A stretch of DNA of 64,000 nt, taken from assembly GCF_000803645.1 (NCBI RefSeq), contig NZ_CP009122.1, positions 534,501 through 598,500 on the forward strand. Direction: 5' to 3'. The notes beneath the pieces are model-generated. The model made no database searches, was not told where the DNA came from, and saw only the letters and a list, made by a program, of their open reading frames with translations. This DNA is from Sphingopyxis fribergensis. Its GTDB lineage: Bacteria > Pseudomonadota > Alphaproteobacteria > Sphingomonadales > Sphingomonadaceae. A program made the translations under genes and the position numbers. Below are positions 32,208 to 42,951 of this stretch, in pieces (within the stretch, counting starts at the first letter, position 1; the number at the start of each line of letters is the position of its first letter).

Positions 32208-33272
32208 TCATGCGCCGGCTCCTTCTGCAAGCGCGTCCAGCCCGACGCGGAGAATGTTGCGCGCGGCATTTACGTCGCGGTCGTGGACCGTCCCGCAATC
32301 GCTGCACTCCCATCCTCTTATTCCAAGGCCTGCGATACCTTTCGGCCGCGAAGGTGGGATTGAGCCACACTCCGAACAGGTTTGGGTGCTCATACGCTCG
32401 TTTGCTACGATGTATCTACCGCCATGCCTCAGGGCCTTGTACGACAGCATATCTCGCAGCATCGACCATCCGGCGTCGTTTACCGACTTCGCCATCTTGG
32501 TCTGAGCAAGCCTCTTTGCGGACACATCGCCGACGACAATGGTTCCGTACTTCTTCGCGATCGCCGCGGACGCCTTGTGCAGATGATCCTTGCGGCGATT
32601 CGCGATCTTCGCGTGAATATTGCGGATGCGCTTTGGCGCCTTTCGTGCGCGCTGAGATGTGGCCAATGCGGCCTCGCTAGCGCGATACAGCCGGGGCGCC
32701 TCTATCTTCCCCCCGTCCGACAGGGTGGCGAGGTCTTTCAGGCCAAGGTCGATGCCAACGGCGGGGCGTGCTGTCGGCTCGTCGCACCCCACTTCAATTG
32801 GCGCGTTGAAATACCAGCGCCCTCTAGCGTCGCAATTGAAACTGCCTGCGCCGATCTTCACGCCCGGCTGCAACTCGTCCCGCCAGTGCATGGCCTCGAA
32901 AATGACGCCTTTGAATTTGATCTGTCCCGCGCTGATAACCTGGGCGTGGCCAGTGTTGAACGGCACCCATCCCAATGATTTGCGGCTGCGCCACCGCAGG
33001 CCTGCGCGCTTCGCCTTATCTCTGCTCTTTGCAAATTCATGAGATGTCCGCATGATCGTATGGCTGTGCAGCCCAAGTTCTGCACTGGATCCAGCGGTGA
33101 GCTTGGCGATGTCGAACTTGGACAGCCACCTCCGATCGCGCGACCAAGCCTTGCGCGAAATTTCGTTGCAATAGTTCCAAACCAGATTGACGGCCGCCGC
33201 CTGGCGGTTGAGCAGGGCGGAATGTTTGTCGCGCAAGCGGACTTTAATAGTTATTCTGCCCGCCTCAGCCAT
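32208..33272 (-). CDS. TnpB-like RuvC/zinc-ribbon protein
   Basis: 354 residues from ATG 33272. Recognised: RuvC-I AVGIDLGLKD (Asp175); RuvC-II position IVVGDVSAKRL, where the usual Glu is Gly248 beside Asp249; zinc ribbon CSECG (299-303) and CSDCG (323-327); RuvC-III VHDRDVNAARNIL (Asp333). TnpB is an RNA-guided nuclease of IS200/IS605-type elements. Here no IS ends or TnpA are seen and the gene overlaps its upstream neighbour by eight bases within an operon, so a resident role is possible. Confidence 0.8.
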   Translation of the reverse strand: MAEAGRITIKVRLRDKHSALLNRQAAAVNLVWNYCNEISRKAWSRDRRWLSKFDIAKLTAGSSAELGLHSHTIMRTSHEFAKSRDKAKRAGLRWRSRKSLGWVPFNTGHAQVISAGQIKFKGVIFEAMHWRDELQPGVKIGAGSFNCDARGRWYFNAPIEVGCDEPTARPAVGIDLGLKDLATLSDGGKIEAPRLYRASEAALATSQRARKAPKRIRNIHAKIANRRKDHLHKASAAIAKKYGTIVVGDVSAKRLAQTKMAKSVNDAGWSMLRDMLSYKALRHGGRYIVANERMSTQTCSECGSIPPSRPKGIAGLGIRGWECSDCGTVHDRDVNAARNILRVGLDALAEGAGA

Positions 33273-33681
33273 CAATCTTCCCCTTCATAGTGGAGATAGC
33301 GCGGAGACTGGCGGCGCATAGGGCTAGCGCGGGGGTGGCGGCTGTCCCTTCGCATAGGCCGACCGGATTGCCACCGCCGACAGTCGCATGGCAGGGGCTG
33401 TCATTGAACGGCCCACCAAGGTGGAATAACGTCCAGCCATCAGGTATCACCGTGATCGCGGCATCCGTGTAAGCCACCGCGTCGATCAAGTCGCCGAAGC
33501 GATGCCAGCAAGCGATGTAGGCCGCATATTCTGGCGTCCAGACTTCGCGCTGTTCGTTCTTCCATATCGTTGGCGGGTCGGGGTTGACGATGCGCTGCAC
33601 GTCCCAGAACAATTCGGGGTCATCGCCAGTCGCCGCCTCGATCCGTTCGATCAGCCCCCGCATTTCATCAGATGGGGTCAT
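33265..33681 (-). CDS. Phage hypothetical protein
   Basis: 138 residues from ATG 33681. TPSDEMRGLIERIEAATGDD at the N-terminus is a recurrent phage small-protein head; the later part IPDGWTLFHLGGPFNDSPCH and ATPALALCAASLRAI looks like the C-terminal half of DUF551-type proteins. The stop overlaps the TnpB-like start and the start overlaps the upstream stop. Confidence 0.55.
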   Translation of the reverse strand: MTPSDEMRGLIERIEAATGDDPELFWDVQRIVNPDPPTIWKNEQREVWTPEYAAYIACWHRFGDLIDAVAYTDAAITVIPDGWTLFHLGGPFNDSPCHATVGGGNPVGLCEGTAATPALALCAASLRAISTMKGKIDG

Positions 33682-33866
33682 TGAATTCCGCTCCTGTAAG
33701 CATCCACTGCAAGCTGTGCGTCCGCGTGAACAGTGTGCAGGGACTTGACGATGCCGACGCAGCCATTGCCGTTCGGGCGGTCGGGATAGATCGCGACAAC
33801 CGCCCATGGCGGGCCGTCAGGGTCATCGAGTTCAGCTATCTCGTGATAGACGCGCTCAGTTGTCAT
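33678..33866 (-). CDS. Small phage protein
   Basis: 62 residues: TERVYHEIAELDDPDGPPWA, then VAIYPDRPNGNGCVGIVKSL, a single small beta-alpha domain. Coupled by overlaps at both ends. Function unknown. Confidence 0.5.
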   Translation of the reverse strand: MTTERVYHEIAELDDPDGPPWAVVAIYPDRPNGNGCVGIVKSLHTVHADAQLAVDAYRSGIQ

Positions 33867-34044
33867 GCAAAACTCCTGCGGCGTTGAGATGCTCGCCGCG
33901 CTCGATGTCCCGCTTAATCTGGACGATCCAGAAAACTGCGTTCGGATTGCCGAGTTCGGACGCTTCGACCTTCATGCGGTCGAGGTAAGCGATAATCGCC
34001 GCTCGCTCGCCATCCTCCCCCTGTGTGGTCCTATCGGGGGTCAT
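33856..34044 (-). CDS. Small phage protein
   Basis: 62 residues from ATG 34044 (overlapping the stop of the upstream zinc protein). DGERAAIIAYLDRMKVEASE then IKRDIERGEHLNAAGVL is helical and acidic; the IERGEHL ending recurs in the gene at 31848. Function unknown. Confidence 0.5.
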   Translation of the reverse strand: MTPDRTTQGEDGERAAIIAYLDRMKVEASELGNPNAVFWIVQIKRDIERGEHLNAAGVLHDN

Positions 34045-34277
34045 GAGGGTTCTCCTGAGGGCTTGATCTCCCAAAGGCCTTCGCAGACAAGGGTGCGGCG
34101 ATACCAAGGGCCTTCGTAAACTGGCGGGTTCCAGCGAACCGTTCGGACCACCATGTCGTCGCGCGAGACGCCGCAGTCAGGGCAGCAATCAACGTCCACG
34201 AAGAACGTCTTGCCGCGCCAAGCATGGAAAGCCCTGCCGCACCCGCAAAGCGCGCGCTTTTCCCAAAGGTAGCTCAT
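34041..34277 (-). CDS. Zinc-ribbon-like small protein
   Basis: 78 residues with CGCGRAF near residue 11 and CCPDCGVSRDDM near 31, two CxC/CxxC pairs that could bind one zinc. The C-terminal half WNPPVYEGPWYRRTLVCEGL is beta-like. Possibly a nucleic-acid-binding phage protein. Coupled to both neighbours. Confidence 0.55.
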   Translation of the reverse strand: MSYLWEKRALCGCGRAFHAWRGKTFFVDVDCCPDCGVSRDDMVVRTVRWNPPVYEGPWYRRTLVCEGLWEIKPSGEPS

Positions 34278-34468
34278 GATGCACCCCTGGCTTCGGCAAG
34301 CATCCGCAAGGACTCTACGGCGGCATTATGGCGCTCTAGGGCTGCGTCGAACACCGCCCCATTGTGAGTCGGCGCGACCTCCAAGTTATCGCGCGCAGCG
34401 ATAAACTCACGGATTGCATTAATCGCCTGCCAGCCTTGTTCGGAGGGAGTGGAGTTAAGGTCAGGCAC
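34274..34468 (-). CDS. Small helical phage protein
   Basis: 64 residues: SEQGWQAINAIREFIAARDN and FDAALERHNAAVESLRMLAE. Two helices; coupled by ATGA to the gene below. Function unknown. Confidence 0.45.
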   Translation of the reverse strand: MPDLNSTPSEQGWQAINAIREFIAARDNLEVAPTHNGAVFDAALERHNAAVESLRMLAEARGAS

Positions 34469-34838
34469 TGGCTTGCTCCTCGGCTGGACCGGAAACCAGC
34501 ATTTCGGCCGTTATGAATTGCGCCTTGGTGATCGTTATCGTCATCGGTGTGAGGCCGTCGAGCTTGGGGTCGATCAGTTTCATCGACTGCGGAAACTGGT
34601 CGCGGACGTTCACGAACGCGGCTAGAGATTCGCGCATATTCCCAAGCAAATCGCTCCACTCCGTAAGCTGATTGATGGACGGAACGCGCGGGACACCGTT
34701 GCGACGGAAGTGGATGAATGCTTCCATCTGCTCCATCGCTTCGGAAACACGGCCGCGCTTACTGGATGACAAATGGGGGTTGTCCACCCAATCGCACGGG
34801 AGGGCGCCGCATTTTGGGCATGACTCTAGCTCACTCAT
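34461..34838 (-). CDS. Phage protein with zinc-knuckle head
   Basis: 125 residues from ATG 34838 (overlapping the stop of the 20-residue frame). The head SELESCPKCGALPCDWVDN is the CPxCG knuckle typical of Lar/DUF-type phage restriction-alleviation-like proteins; the rest is helical with an N-GVPRVPSINQLTEW segment. Restriction alleviation would make sense next to a DNA methyltransferase but is not shown. Confidence 0.5.
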   Translation of the reverse strand: MSELESCPKCGALPCDWVDNPHLSSSKRGRVSEAMEQMEAFIHFRRNGVPRVPSINQLTEWSDLLGNMRESLAAFVNVRDQFPQSMKLIDPKLDGLTPMTITITKAQFITAEMLVSGPAEEQASA

Positions 34839-34897
34839 CCCACCTTCTCCTGTGCTTCGTGCCAAATGCGATAATCCTCACCGTCGCGGACCGTCAT
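34835..34897 (-). CDS. 20-residue coupled micro-frame
   Basis: ATG 34897-34895 overlaps the methyltransferase stop and TGA 34837-34835 overlaps the next ATG. The product would be MTVRDGEDYRIWHEAQEKVG. Such tiny frames may serve mainly to pass ribosomes along the operon, or encode a peptide; only the double overlap supports it. Confidence 0.4.
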   Translation of the reverse strand: MTVRDGEDYRIWHEAQEKVG

Positions 34898-36543
34898 GCT
34901 GCGAGCCTTTCTGCGATGCGGGCGAGTATCCACGCGCCGTTCGGTTTCGCCCATGAATTGCCGAGCGCCTTATACTGCGGGCCATCGGCTGCGATCTTGC
35001 CGCGGTAGTCGATCGCGCAATGATCGTCGGGGAAGCCCTGTAGGCGGTGGCATTCGGTCGGGGTGAGGCGGCGGACCTGCCAAGCGGTAGCTACGGCATT
35101 GGCGTGCGTTGATTTTACGGTAGGCGAGACATCCTCGACGATGCCAAGGCCAGAACGCCCGCCAGCGGTGCCGCAAGCCGCTTCGCCGGAACGGTCGAGT
35201 ACATCGGACGATATGCCCCAAGCCACCGCCTGCACCTCGGCGCGCGCCTCAAGCGTATATGCGCCGACTTCCTGCACACCGATGCCGTCGGGTCCGCTGT
35301 CAGGGTTCTCGCGCAGCGCACCGGCTTGGATGGCGTAGGCGATGGCGGGCGGGTGAGAGGTCGAAACCGTAGGCGATGGATCGCCGGCTTCGCCAATGCC
35401 AGTCCCCGGCGCACCGCCGCTTGACCCCTCAGCGCGGTTGTTCGTCATGGTGGCGCCCCGGCTGGCCTGCCGCATGTCGATCGGGATGATTGGCGTTCCC
35501 CGTCCCGTCCCATCCTCGCTGGCGTCGAAGCCTTCGCCGCGAAGACTGTGGGCGATCAGCATCGTATCAGCTGTGTCGGCGCTGGTTCCGGGCTGACGAT
35601 CGCCGCCAGTGCCGTTCCCGCCCGCTGGCAGCGTCCCGGCGACGCCAGCGATGAACGTCTCGACCTCAAAGTCGATGCGCTGCCCCTTGGCGGTCAAGCA
35701 GGCGGCTTTATCGATCGGTCCCGAGCAATTGCCCCCCCCGAATCCGACTGGCTGCAATCCTCCGGCAAGGTCGAAGTCGGTTCCAAGGCCGCCACCGCCA
35801 TCAGAGCGCGCGCTAATTGTTCCGGCAGTTCCTTGCCCCGCTTCTCGGCGCGGCGGAGAATTCCCTGACATGCCTTTGCGCTCAAAAAGAACCGCTGCGG
35901 GATCGGCCCCTTCTCCAAAATCTGCGACAACGAACACACGGCGGCGTCGTTGGGCCACTCCGAAATATTGAGCGTCGAAAACCCGCCATGCAGCCCGTGC
36001 CCTTGGCCCGGCAACCATACCCGCACTGGGCCACTTTCCGTCGAGTGGCGAACGCAGGGCATCATCTGCTCCGACAAGCGCTCCCAGGAAACAGCCGAAG
36101 GCGTTGTCGGGCAGGTTGAGCCAGCCGGGGACGTTTTCGACAAGAAGGTTTCGAGGTCTAATTGCATGAGCGATTTCCATGAAACGGAGGGAGAGATTGC
36201 CGCGGTCGCCCGCCACGCCGGCGCGAAGGCCTGCGACGCTGAAATCCTGACAGGGCGGGCCGCCGACGAGCAGGTCGAGCCGCCCGAATGCAGAGGCGCG
36301 TTGCAGGAAGTCGTCGGCCGTCACGTCGCCAAGGTTCGTGCTGTCGGGAAAGCGAGCGGACATGACGGCGGCGGGGAATTTCTCGATCTCCGCGTGCCAC
36401 AGCCATTCGAACTGCGGCCCACCAAGTTCGGGGGCGCCGATGCCGGAAAAGCATGACGCGGCCCTGAGCGGAGCGCCGTCGCGGATCCATCGCTTGCCGC
36501 GCTCTGTCCATGGATCGGGGTGGGGGGAGGCGGTCATGGACAT
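34894..36543 (-). CDS. DNA (cytosine-5) methyltransferase
   Basis: 549 residues (ATG 36543 or 36537). C5-methyltransferase motifs in order: I CFSGIGAPELGG, IV GGPPCQDFSVAG with the catalytic Cys, VI ENVPGWL, VIII AQRRRRVF, X QYKALGNSWA near the C-terminus. About 270 residues between VIII and the end form a long, Gly/Ala-rich target-recognition region with many short repeats of SPTV-type segments. No restriction gene is adjacent, so it is a solitary phage enzyme, likely for protection from host restriction. Confidence 0.9.
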   Translation of the reverse strand: MSMTASPHPDPWTERGKRWIRDGAPLRAASCFSGIGAPELGGPQFEWLWHAEIEKFPAAVMSARFPDSTNLGDVTADDFLQRASAFGRLDLLVGGPPCQDFSVAGLRAGVAGDRGNLSLRFMEIAHAIRPRNLLVENVPGWLNLPDNAFGCFLGALVGADDALRSPLDGKWPSAGMVAGPRARAAWRVFDAQYFGVAQRRRRVFVVADFGEGADPAAVLFERKGMSGNSPPRREAGQGTAGTISARSDGGGGLGTDFDLAGGLQPVGFGGGNCSGPIDKAACLTAKGQRIDFEVETFIAGVAGTLPAGGNGTGGDRQPGTSADTADTMLIAHSLRGEGFDASEDGTGRGTPIIPIDMRQASRGATMTNNRAEGSSGGAPGTGIGEAGDPSPTVSTSHPPAIAYAIQAGALRENPDSGPDGIGVQEVGAYTLEARAEVQAVAWGISSDVLDRSGEAACGTAGGRSGLGIVEDVSPTVKSTHANAVATAWQVRRLTPTECHRLQGFPDDHCAIDYRGKIAADGPQYKALGNSWAKPNGAWILARIAERLAA

Positions 36544-36944
36544 GGGCTAAAACTCCGATGCTTGCCGCACTCAGTGCAAATCTCAGCGGCTATCCACGGT
36601 GCCTCGTCGTCAACGTCAGCAGTCCAAGCGTGAAGCCCGATCCTGCATAGCCAACGTGGGCGTAGCGGAAGAGGATAGCGCAACTTAGGATGGTGCCAGT
36701 CTCGGGTGGCGGTGATGAATAGCCGCATGCCCTTAGAGTAATCCGAGTTGGACAGGAGTTCGGTGATCAACAGGTCCAGTTCTCGATGCGCTTTGTGGCC
36801 GCAATGCTGCTGTACGATTTGTGCGCACCTCTGATTGAACTCGTCCGCCGAAAAGGCCAAGTTCAAGCCGGTCTGCGTAGCGGTTTCGCCCGCTCCACTT
36901 TCCGGAAATGGTGAAGGCGTCGTGCTGCCCGTCCTGATAGTCAT
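36534..36944 (-). CDS. Phage protein with C-terminal zinc ribbon
   Basis: 136 residues. The middle AFSADEFNQRCAQIVQQHCG then RLFITATRDWHHPKLRYPLP; the C-terminus GLHAW...CTECGKHRSFSP is a short zinc-ribbon-like end found in several phage proteins. Its first 70 codons overlap a second frame of the gene above. The start codon overlaps the stop of that gene's first frame (ATGA). Confidence 0.5.
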   Translation of the reverse strand: MTIRTGSTTPSPFPESGAGETATQTGLNLAFSADEFNQRCAQIVQQHCGHKAHRELDLLITELLSNSDYSKGMRLFITATRDWHHPKLRYPLPLRPRWLCRIGLHAWTADVDDEAPWIAAEICTECGKHRSFSPCP

Positions 36945-37600
36945 AGCGATGACCGTTCTGCGCTAGAGATGTGCTGTCGGCCGACGCGAATGGGTATTGC
37001 CGAGCGACCAGCGTGCCCCGCAGCATGTGCAGCGGATGCCAGGTGTTGCCCATCAACGCTGCCACTTCGTCCATCTTGCGATGATAGGCGTCGCATCCCA
37101 CCGGCTCCCGTTTCGGGTCGCCGATCCAGCCAAGGCAGACGCGCGAGTATCGGTCGCACAGTCGGGCCAAGCGCTCTATCGAGCCGTCCATATGCCAGAC
37201 CGGCGCTCCCCGATCCCCGAAGGGCCAATCGTTCAGAAGCCCATCGTTGAGCTGGGACGGCGCCGCTGGGCTGTCGGGCATGATCGCCCATCGCCCCGGT
37301 GTGAACAGGATACGTTCCAACCAGTCGTAATATGCTCGCCACCAGACTTGCCGGTCGGCCTCGTCCCATTCCTTCCCGGCGCGCATCGCAGCCATCCAGA
37401 AGCTGAACGCTCCGTGATCGAAACATTATCTGCGGGCAGATAGCCAGCAGAGCCTCCAAGTCGTCGGGGCGGTAGAATGAGACGCAGGCGGCGCGACCCG
37501 GCAGCACGGCATTGAGCGCCGCGCGCGGGGTTAGCGGCGTGCCGTGGTAGATGACGGGGGTGGACAGCAAATGGCCAGCATGTCCCGTATTGTTCGCCAT
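36733..37600 (-). pseudogene. Phage protein broken by a frameshift
   Basis: The frame from ATG 37600 reads MANNTGHAGHLLSTPVIYHG to CPQIMF near 37420 and then becomes basic nonsense, while another frame continues in a sensible way as FDHGAFSFWMAAMRAGKEWD, then PDSPAAPSQLNDGLLNDWPF and QYPFASADSTSLAQNGHRYD. A single extra T in the TTT of ATGTTTCGATC explains the break. The restored protein would be about 280 residues, an unnamed family with aspartate/histidine-rich core. Either a true lesion or a base-call error. Confidence 0.6.
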
Positions 37601-37661
37601 ATCTTCACGCTCCGTTCGATTGCCGGTTGACGGCGTTGAGCGCGTTTCGTGTGGTGGTTTA

Positions 37662-37709
37662 TCGTTTACACCGAGAGGGTCGGCGGTTCGAGCCCGTCAT
37701 CGCCCACCA
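37662..37709 (+). other. Prophage attachment site: tRNA-Val(UAC) 3' remnant
   Basis: From TCGTTTACACCGAGA the sequence is the 3' half of tRNA-Val(UAC): anticodon loop TTTACAC, T-arm GGCGGTTCGAGCCCGTC with five paired bases, acceptor strand ATCGCCC, discriminator A and encoded CCA at 37707-37709. The 5' half is absent (the bases before it do not pair as an acceptor or D arm). A partial tRNA 3' end directly after phage genes is the standard mark of an att site. Confidence 0.8.
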
Positions 37710-37772
37710 TCCTTTCCTTGTCGTATGCGCCGCGTGGGCGCTAAGGCTTTTCCGTGTCTGGAAAGGTCGCCT

Positions 37773-39230
37773 ATGAAGCCGCTGTTCTCAACGCTCCTGT
37801 CATCGTTGCTCGTCCTCGCTTCCCCCGCGCTTGCGGCGCAGATGCAGGGCGATGTCATCATACGGCACGTCACAATCGTCGACGTCGAAGGAGCGAAGAC
37901 GGTTGCAGCGCAGGCGGTCGTATTGAAGGGCGAAGATATTGTCGCGGTCGGCGCCGACGCCGCGATCGCGAAGGACTGGCGTGCGGCGCGAACCGTCGAG
38001 GGAAAGGGGCGCTATCTGATCCCCGGGCTGTGGGACATGCATGTCCATTTCGGCGGCGGCCCCGAACTGATCGAGGAAAATAAGGCGCTGTTGCCGCTCT
38101 ATGTCGCGAACGGCATCACGACGATCCGCGATGCGTCGGGCGACCTGCCCGACCAGGTCCTTGCGTGGCGCGGCGAGATCGCAAACGGCAGCCTGTTCGG
38201 CCCGCGCCTCCTCAGCTCGGGCGCGAAGCTCGAGGGGATTGCCCCGCTCTGGAAAGGGACGATCGAAGTCGGCAGCGAAGCGGAGGTCGATGCCGCGCTC
38301 GCGCGCCTGAAAGACCGTGACAAGGTCGATTTTGTAAAGATCACCGATAGCACGCTGAAACCCGAACTGTTCCTCTATGCGCTGCGGCGCGCGAAGGCGC
38401 TTGGGCTGCGGACGTCGGGCCATATCCCGATGGCGCTCACGACCGGGCAGGCTGTCGGCGCGGGAATCAGTTCGATCGAACATCTCGACTATGCCTATAA
38501 TGCCGGCGCGAGGGACGAGGCCGCGATCGCCGCCGATTTCGCCGCGGGCCGCATCGACCGCGCCGAAGCGAATCGCCGACTTGACGCGGGATTCGATCGC
38601 GACACCGCGATGACGGCTTATCGAAGCTTCGCGGCGAAGGGCGTGTTCGTGACGCCGACGCTGAACGGTAGCCGCATCATAGCATGGCTCGACCGCGACG
38701 ATCATTCGAACGATGCTGGCCTCGCCTATATCGGGCCGAAGCTGCGCAAGACCTATGACTGGCGTGTCGAGCGCGCCGCCAAAGCCGACGCTGCGGCGAT
38801 CGCGGCGCGGCACAAACATATCGACGATATGGCTTCGATCCTGCCGATGCTCGCAGAGGCCGGGGTGCCGATCATCGCGGGGACGGACGCGGGCTTTCTC
38901 AACAGCTTCAACTATCCGGGCTTTGGGCTGCACGACGAGATCGCGCTGTTCGCCGCAAAGGGGCTGACCCCGGCGCAGGCACTCGCCTCGGCAACGCGCG
39001 CCGGGCCGGCGTGGTTCGGCTGGCTCGATCGTTATGGCGCGATCAAGCCCGGCATGGAGGCTGACCTGGTCCTGCTCAACCGTAATCCGCTTGAGGATAT
39101 TACTGCGACGCGCGCGATCGACACGGTGGTCATGCGCGGCACGGTGCATGATCGCGCGGCGCTCGACAAGATGCTCGCCGATACGAAAACCCGGGTTGCG
39201 GCATGGAATGCCGAGGCGGCGGCGCCCTAA
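37773..39230 (+). CDS. Secreted amidohydrolase
   Basis: 485 residues from ATG 37773. Signal peptide PLFSTLLSSLLVLASPALAA. Metal-binding pattern of the amidohydrolase superfamily: GLWDMHVHF (HxH), GHIPMAL, SSIEHLDYA and AGTDAGF (catalytic Asp). Closest in layout to imidazolonepropionase/Xaa-Pro dipeptidase-like periplasmic enzymes of sphingomonads. First host gene after the prophage. Confidence 0.85.
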   Translation: MKPLFSTLLSSLLVLASPALAAQMQGDVIIRHVTIVDVEGAKTVAAQAVVLKGEDIVAVGADAAIAKDWRAARTVEGKGRYLIPGLWDMHVHFGGGPELIEENKALLPLYVANGITTIRDASGDLPDQVLAWRGEIANGSLFGPRLLSSGAKLEGIAPLWKGTIEVGSEAEVDAALARLKDRDKVDFVKITDSTLKPELFLYALRRAKALGLRTSGHIPMALTTGQAVGAGISSIEHLDYAYNAGARDEAAIAADFAAGRIDRAEANRRLDAGFDRDTAMTAYRSFAAKGVFVTPTLNGSRIIAWLDRDDHSNDAGLAYIGPKLRKTYDWRVERAAKADAAAIAARHKHIDDMASILPMLAEAGVPIIAGTDAGFLNSFNYPGFGLHDEIALFAAKGLTPAQALASATRAGPAWFGWLDRYGAIKPGMEADLVLLNRNPLEDITATRAIDTVVMRGTVHDRAALDKMLADTKTRVAAWNAEAAAP

Positions 39231-39502
39231 GGGACCGCAGCCTGAGCCACATGACGCGCGCGCCAGATGCTCCATAAGGTGAAGAGGCCCATCGCTGCCC
39301 ACACGACATTCAACCCCGCGGAGGGCAGCGCGCCATTATAGCCGGAATTCAGCACAAATCCGCTCGCGCCGATCACATTCATCCATTGATAGAGATATCC
39401 GCGCGGTGCGATCCTGCCGAGCGAAAGCAGGATATAGCTGGCGAGGATAATCGCGGCGGCGACCCAGCCGATGACCTCGATGGAAATCTGGAGGGCCCCC
39501 AT
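39227..39502 (-). CDS. CBU_0592 family small membrane protein
   Basis: 91 residues from ATG 39502. Three membrane helices: SIEVIGWVAAAIILASYILL, a middle YLYQWMNVIGASGFVLNSGY, and LNVVWAAMGLFTLWSIW. The pattern fits CBU_0592-type proteins. Its stop overlaps that of the amidohydrolase gene (converging). Confidence 0.75.
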   Translation of the reverse strand: MGALQISIEVIGWVAAAIILASYILLSLGRIAPRGYLYQWMNVIGASGFVLNSGYNGALPSAGLNVVWAAMGLFTLWSIWRARHVAQAAVP

Positions 39503-39548
39503 ATCCTTGTCCTTATTCCGAGGCGGCGCGTCGCGAGTGCCGGGCCGT

Positions 39549-39848
39549 TCAGCGCATTTTATGCTCGACCGCTTCGACTGCATCCTTTGCTTCGGCAAGG
39601 CCCAGGCCGGTGCGGTCGCGAACGCGCTTGATTGCCTCGATCTTGCGGTCCTGACGGAGGAGCTCGCGGATTTCCTCTTCGTCGATCCGCTCGTCGCCGA
39701 TCCTTACTATAGGTGGCGGCGCCGACGCGCGTGGCATAGGCCGAGACGGCGGGGGCGCGGTCAAATCGCCGCGCCCTCGCCCGCGTATATATTTGGCAAG
39801 GAAAAGCCCCAGCAGGAGGCCCAGGGCGAGGAAAAGCAGCTTGCCCAT
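39549..39848 (-). CDS. Membrane-anchored protein with L7/L12 C-terminal-like domain
   Basis: 99 residues. One N-terminal membrane helix (KLLFLALGLLLGLFLAKYI), a basic Pro-rich linker, then EIRELLRQDRKIEAIKRVRD and TGLGLAEAKDAVEAVE, the helix-turn-helix of ribosomal L7/L12 C-terminal domains. Such proteins are known across proteobacteria but have no set function. Confidence 0.75.
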   Translation of the reverse strand: MGKLLFLALGLLLGLFLAKYIRGRGRGDLTAPPPSRPMPRASAPPPIVRIGDERIDEEEIRELLRQDRKIEAIKRVRDRTGLGLAEAKDAVEAVEHKMR

Positions 39849-39866
39849 AGCTCGCCCCGGCCTCGC

Positions 39867-42539
<2,673 letters not shown>

Positions 42540-42951
42540 AGGATATCAGTCCCCATGTTGGCGCGGCGGGGAATGACTGTCCGAAAGCCAAGCGGGAGAG
42601 CGGGGCCAACGGGAGTCGCACGCGCGGGTTTATGTTGGCGCCGCCTTACGCCGGGGGGTGGGAAATGCAAGGGGGTGGGGGGAAGTTGGTCGTGGCGCGG
42701 TGGCGGTGCGCAAGTTGGCGGATGCGTTGCCGGATCCGGAAAGCAGCGCAAGCGCATCGACAACCGTCGTCGACCGACATCACTTCATCAAAACTGTTCC
42801 AAAAAGAAACCACTTTTATTGTGACAGTATAATGTTGCCATTGTGGCACCATTATACTGGATAGTACTAAAATAATGATCTTGACCCATATGTTATATAT
42901 GAGGTTATTGAGTATGTTACATAGGTTATAGGCTATTATCTTGGAGTAGGT
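42540..42951. other. 412-base intergenic region between aconitase and collagen-like gene
   Basis: No gene is supported. The first 200 bases are GC-rich; from about 42780 base composition becomes AT-rich (unlike the window), holding a long palindrome at 42825-42859 and TTGACC (42883) near TTATATAT stretches, which could be the promoter of the collagen-like gene. The change in composition hints at acquired DNA. Confidence 0.6.
42825..42859. promoter_or_regulatory. 35-base near-perfect palindrome
   Basis: CAGTATAATGTTGCCA (42825-42840), TTG, TGGCACCATTATACTG (42844-42859): sixteen-base arms with one mismatch. No T run follows on either strand. It may be a regulator-binding site or an RNA hairpin in a long leader, about 90 bases before the collagen-like gene. 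Confidence 0.55.

Noticed and set aside
32250..32262. Partial match to the GYAAYATTMTTRC motif within the TnpB-like gene
   Set aside because: Shares GCGCAACATTCT only by encoding Arg-Asn-Ile-Leu; lacks the right half and lies in coding sequence.
37634..37709. Complete tRNA gene
   Set aside because: Bases 37634-37661 do not pair with the acceptor strand and form no D arm; only the 3' half is present.
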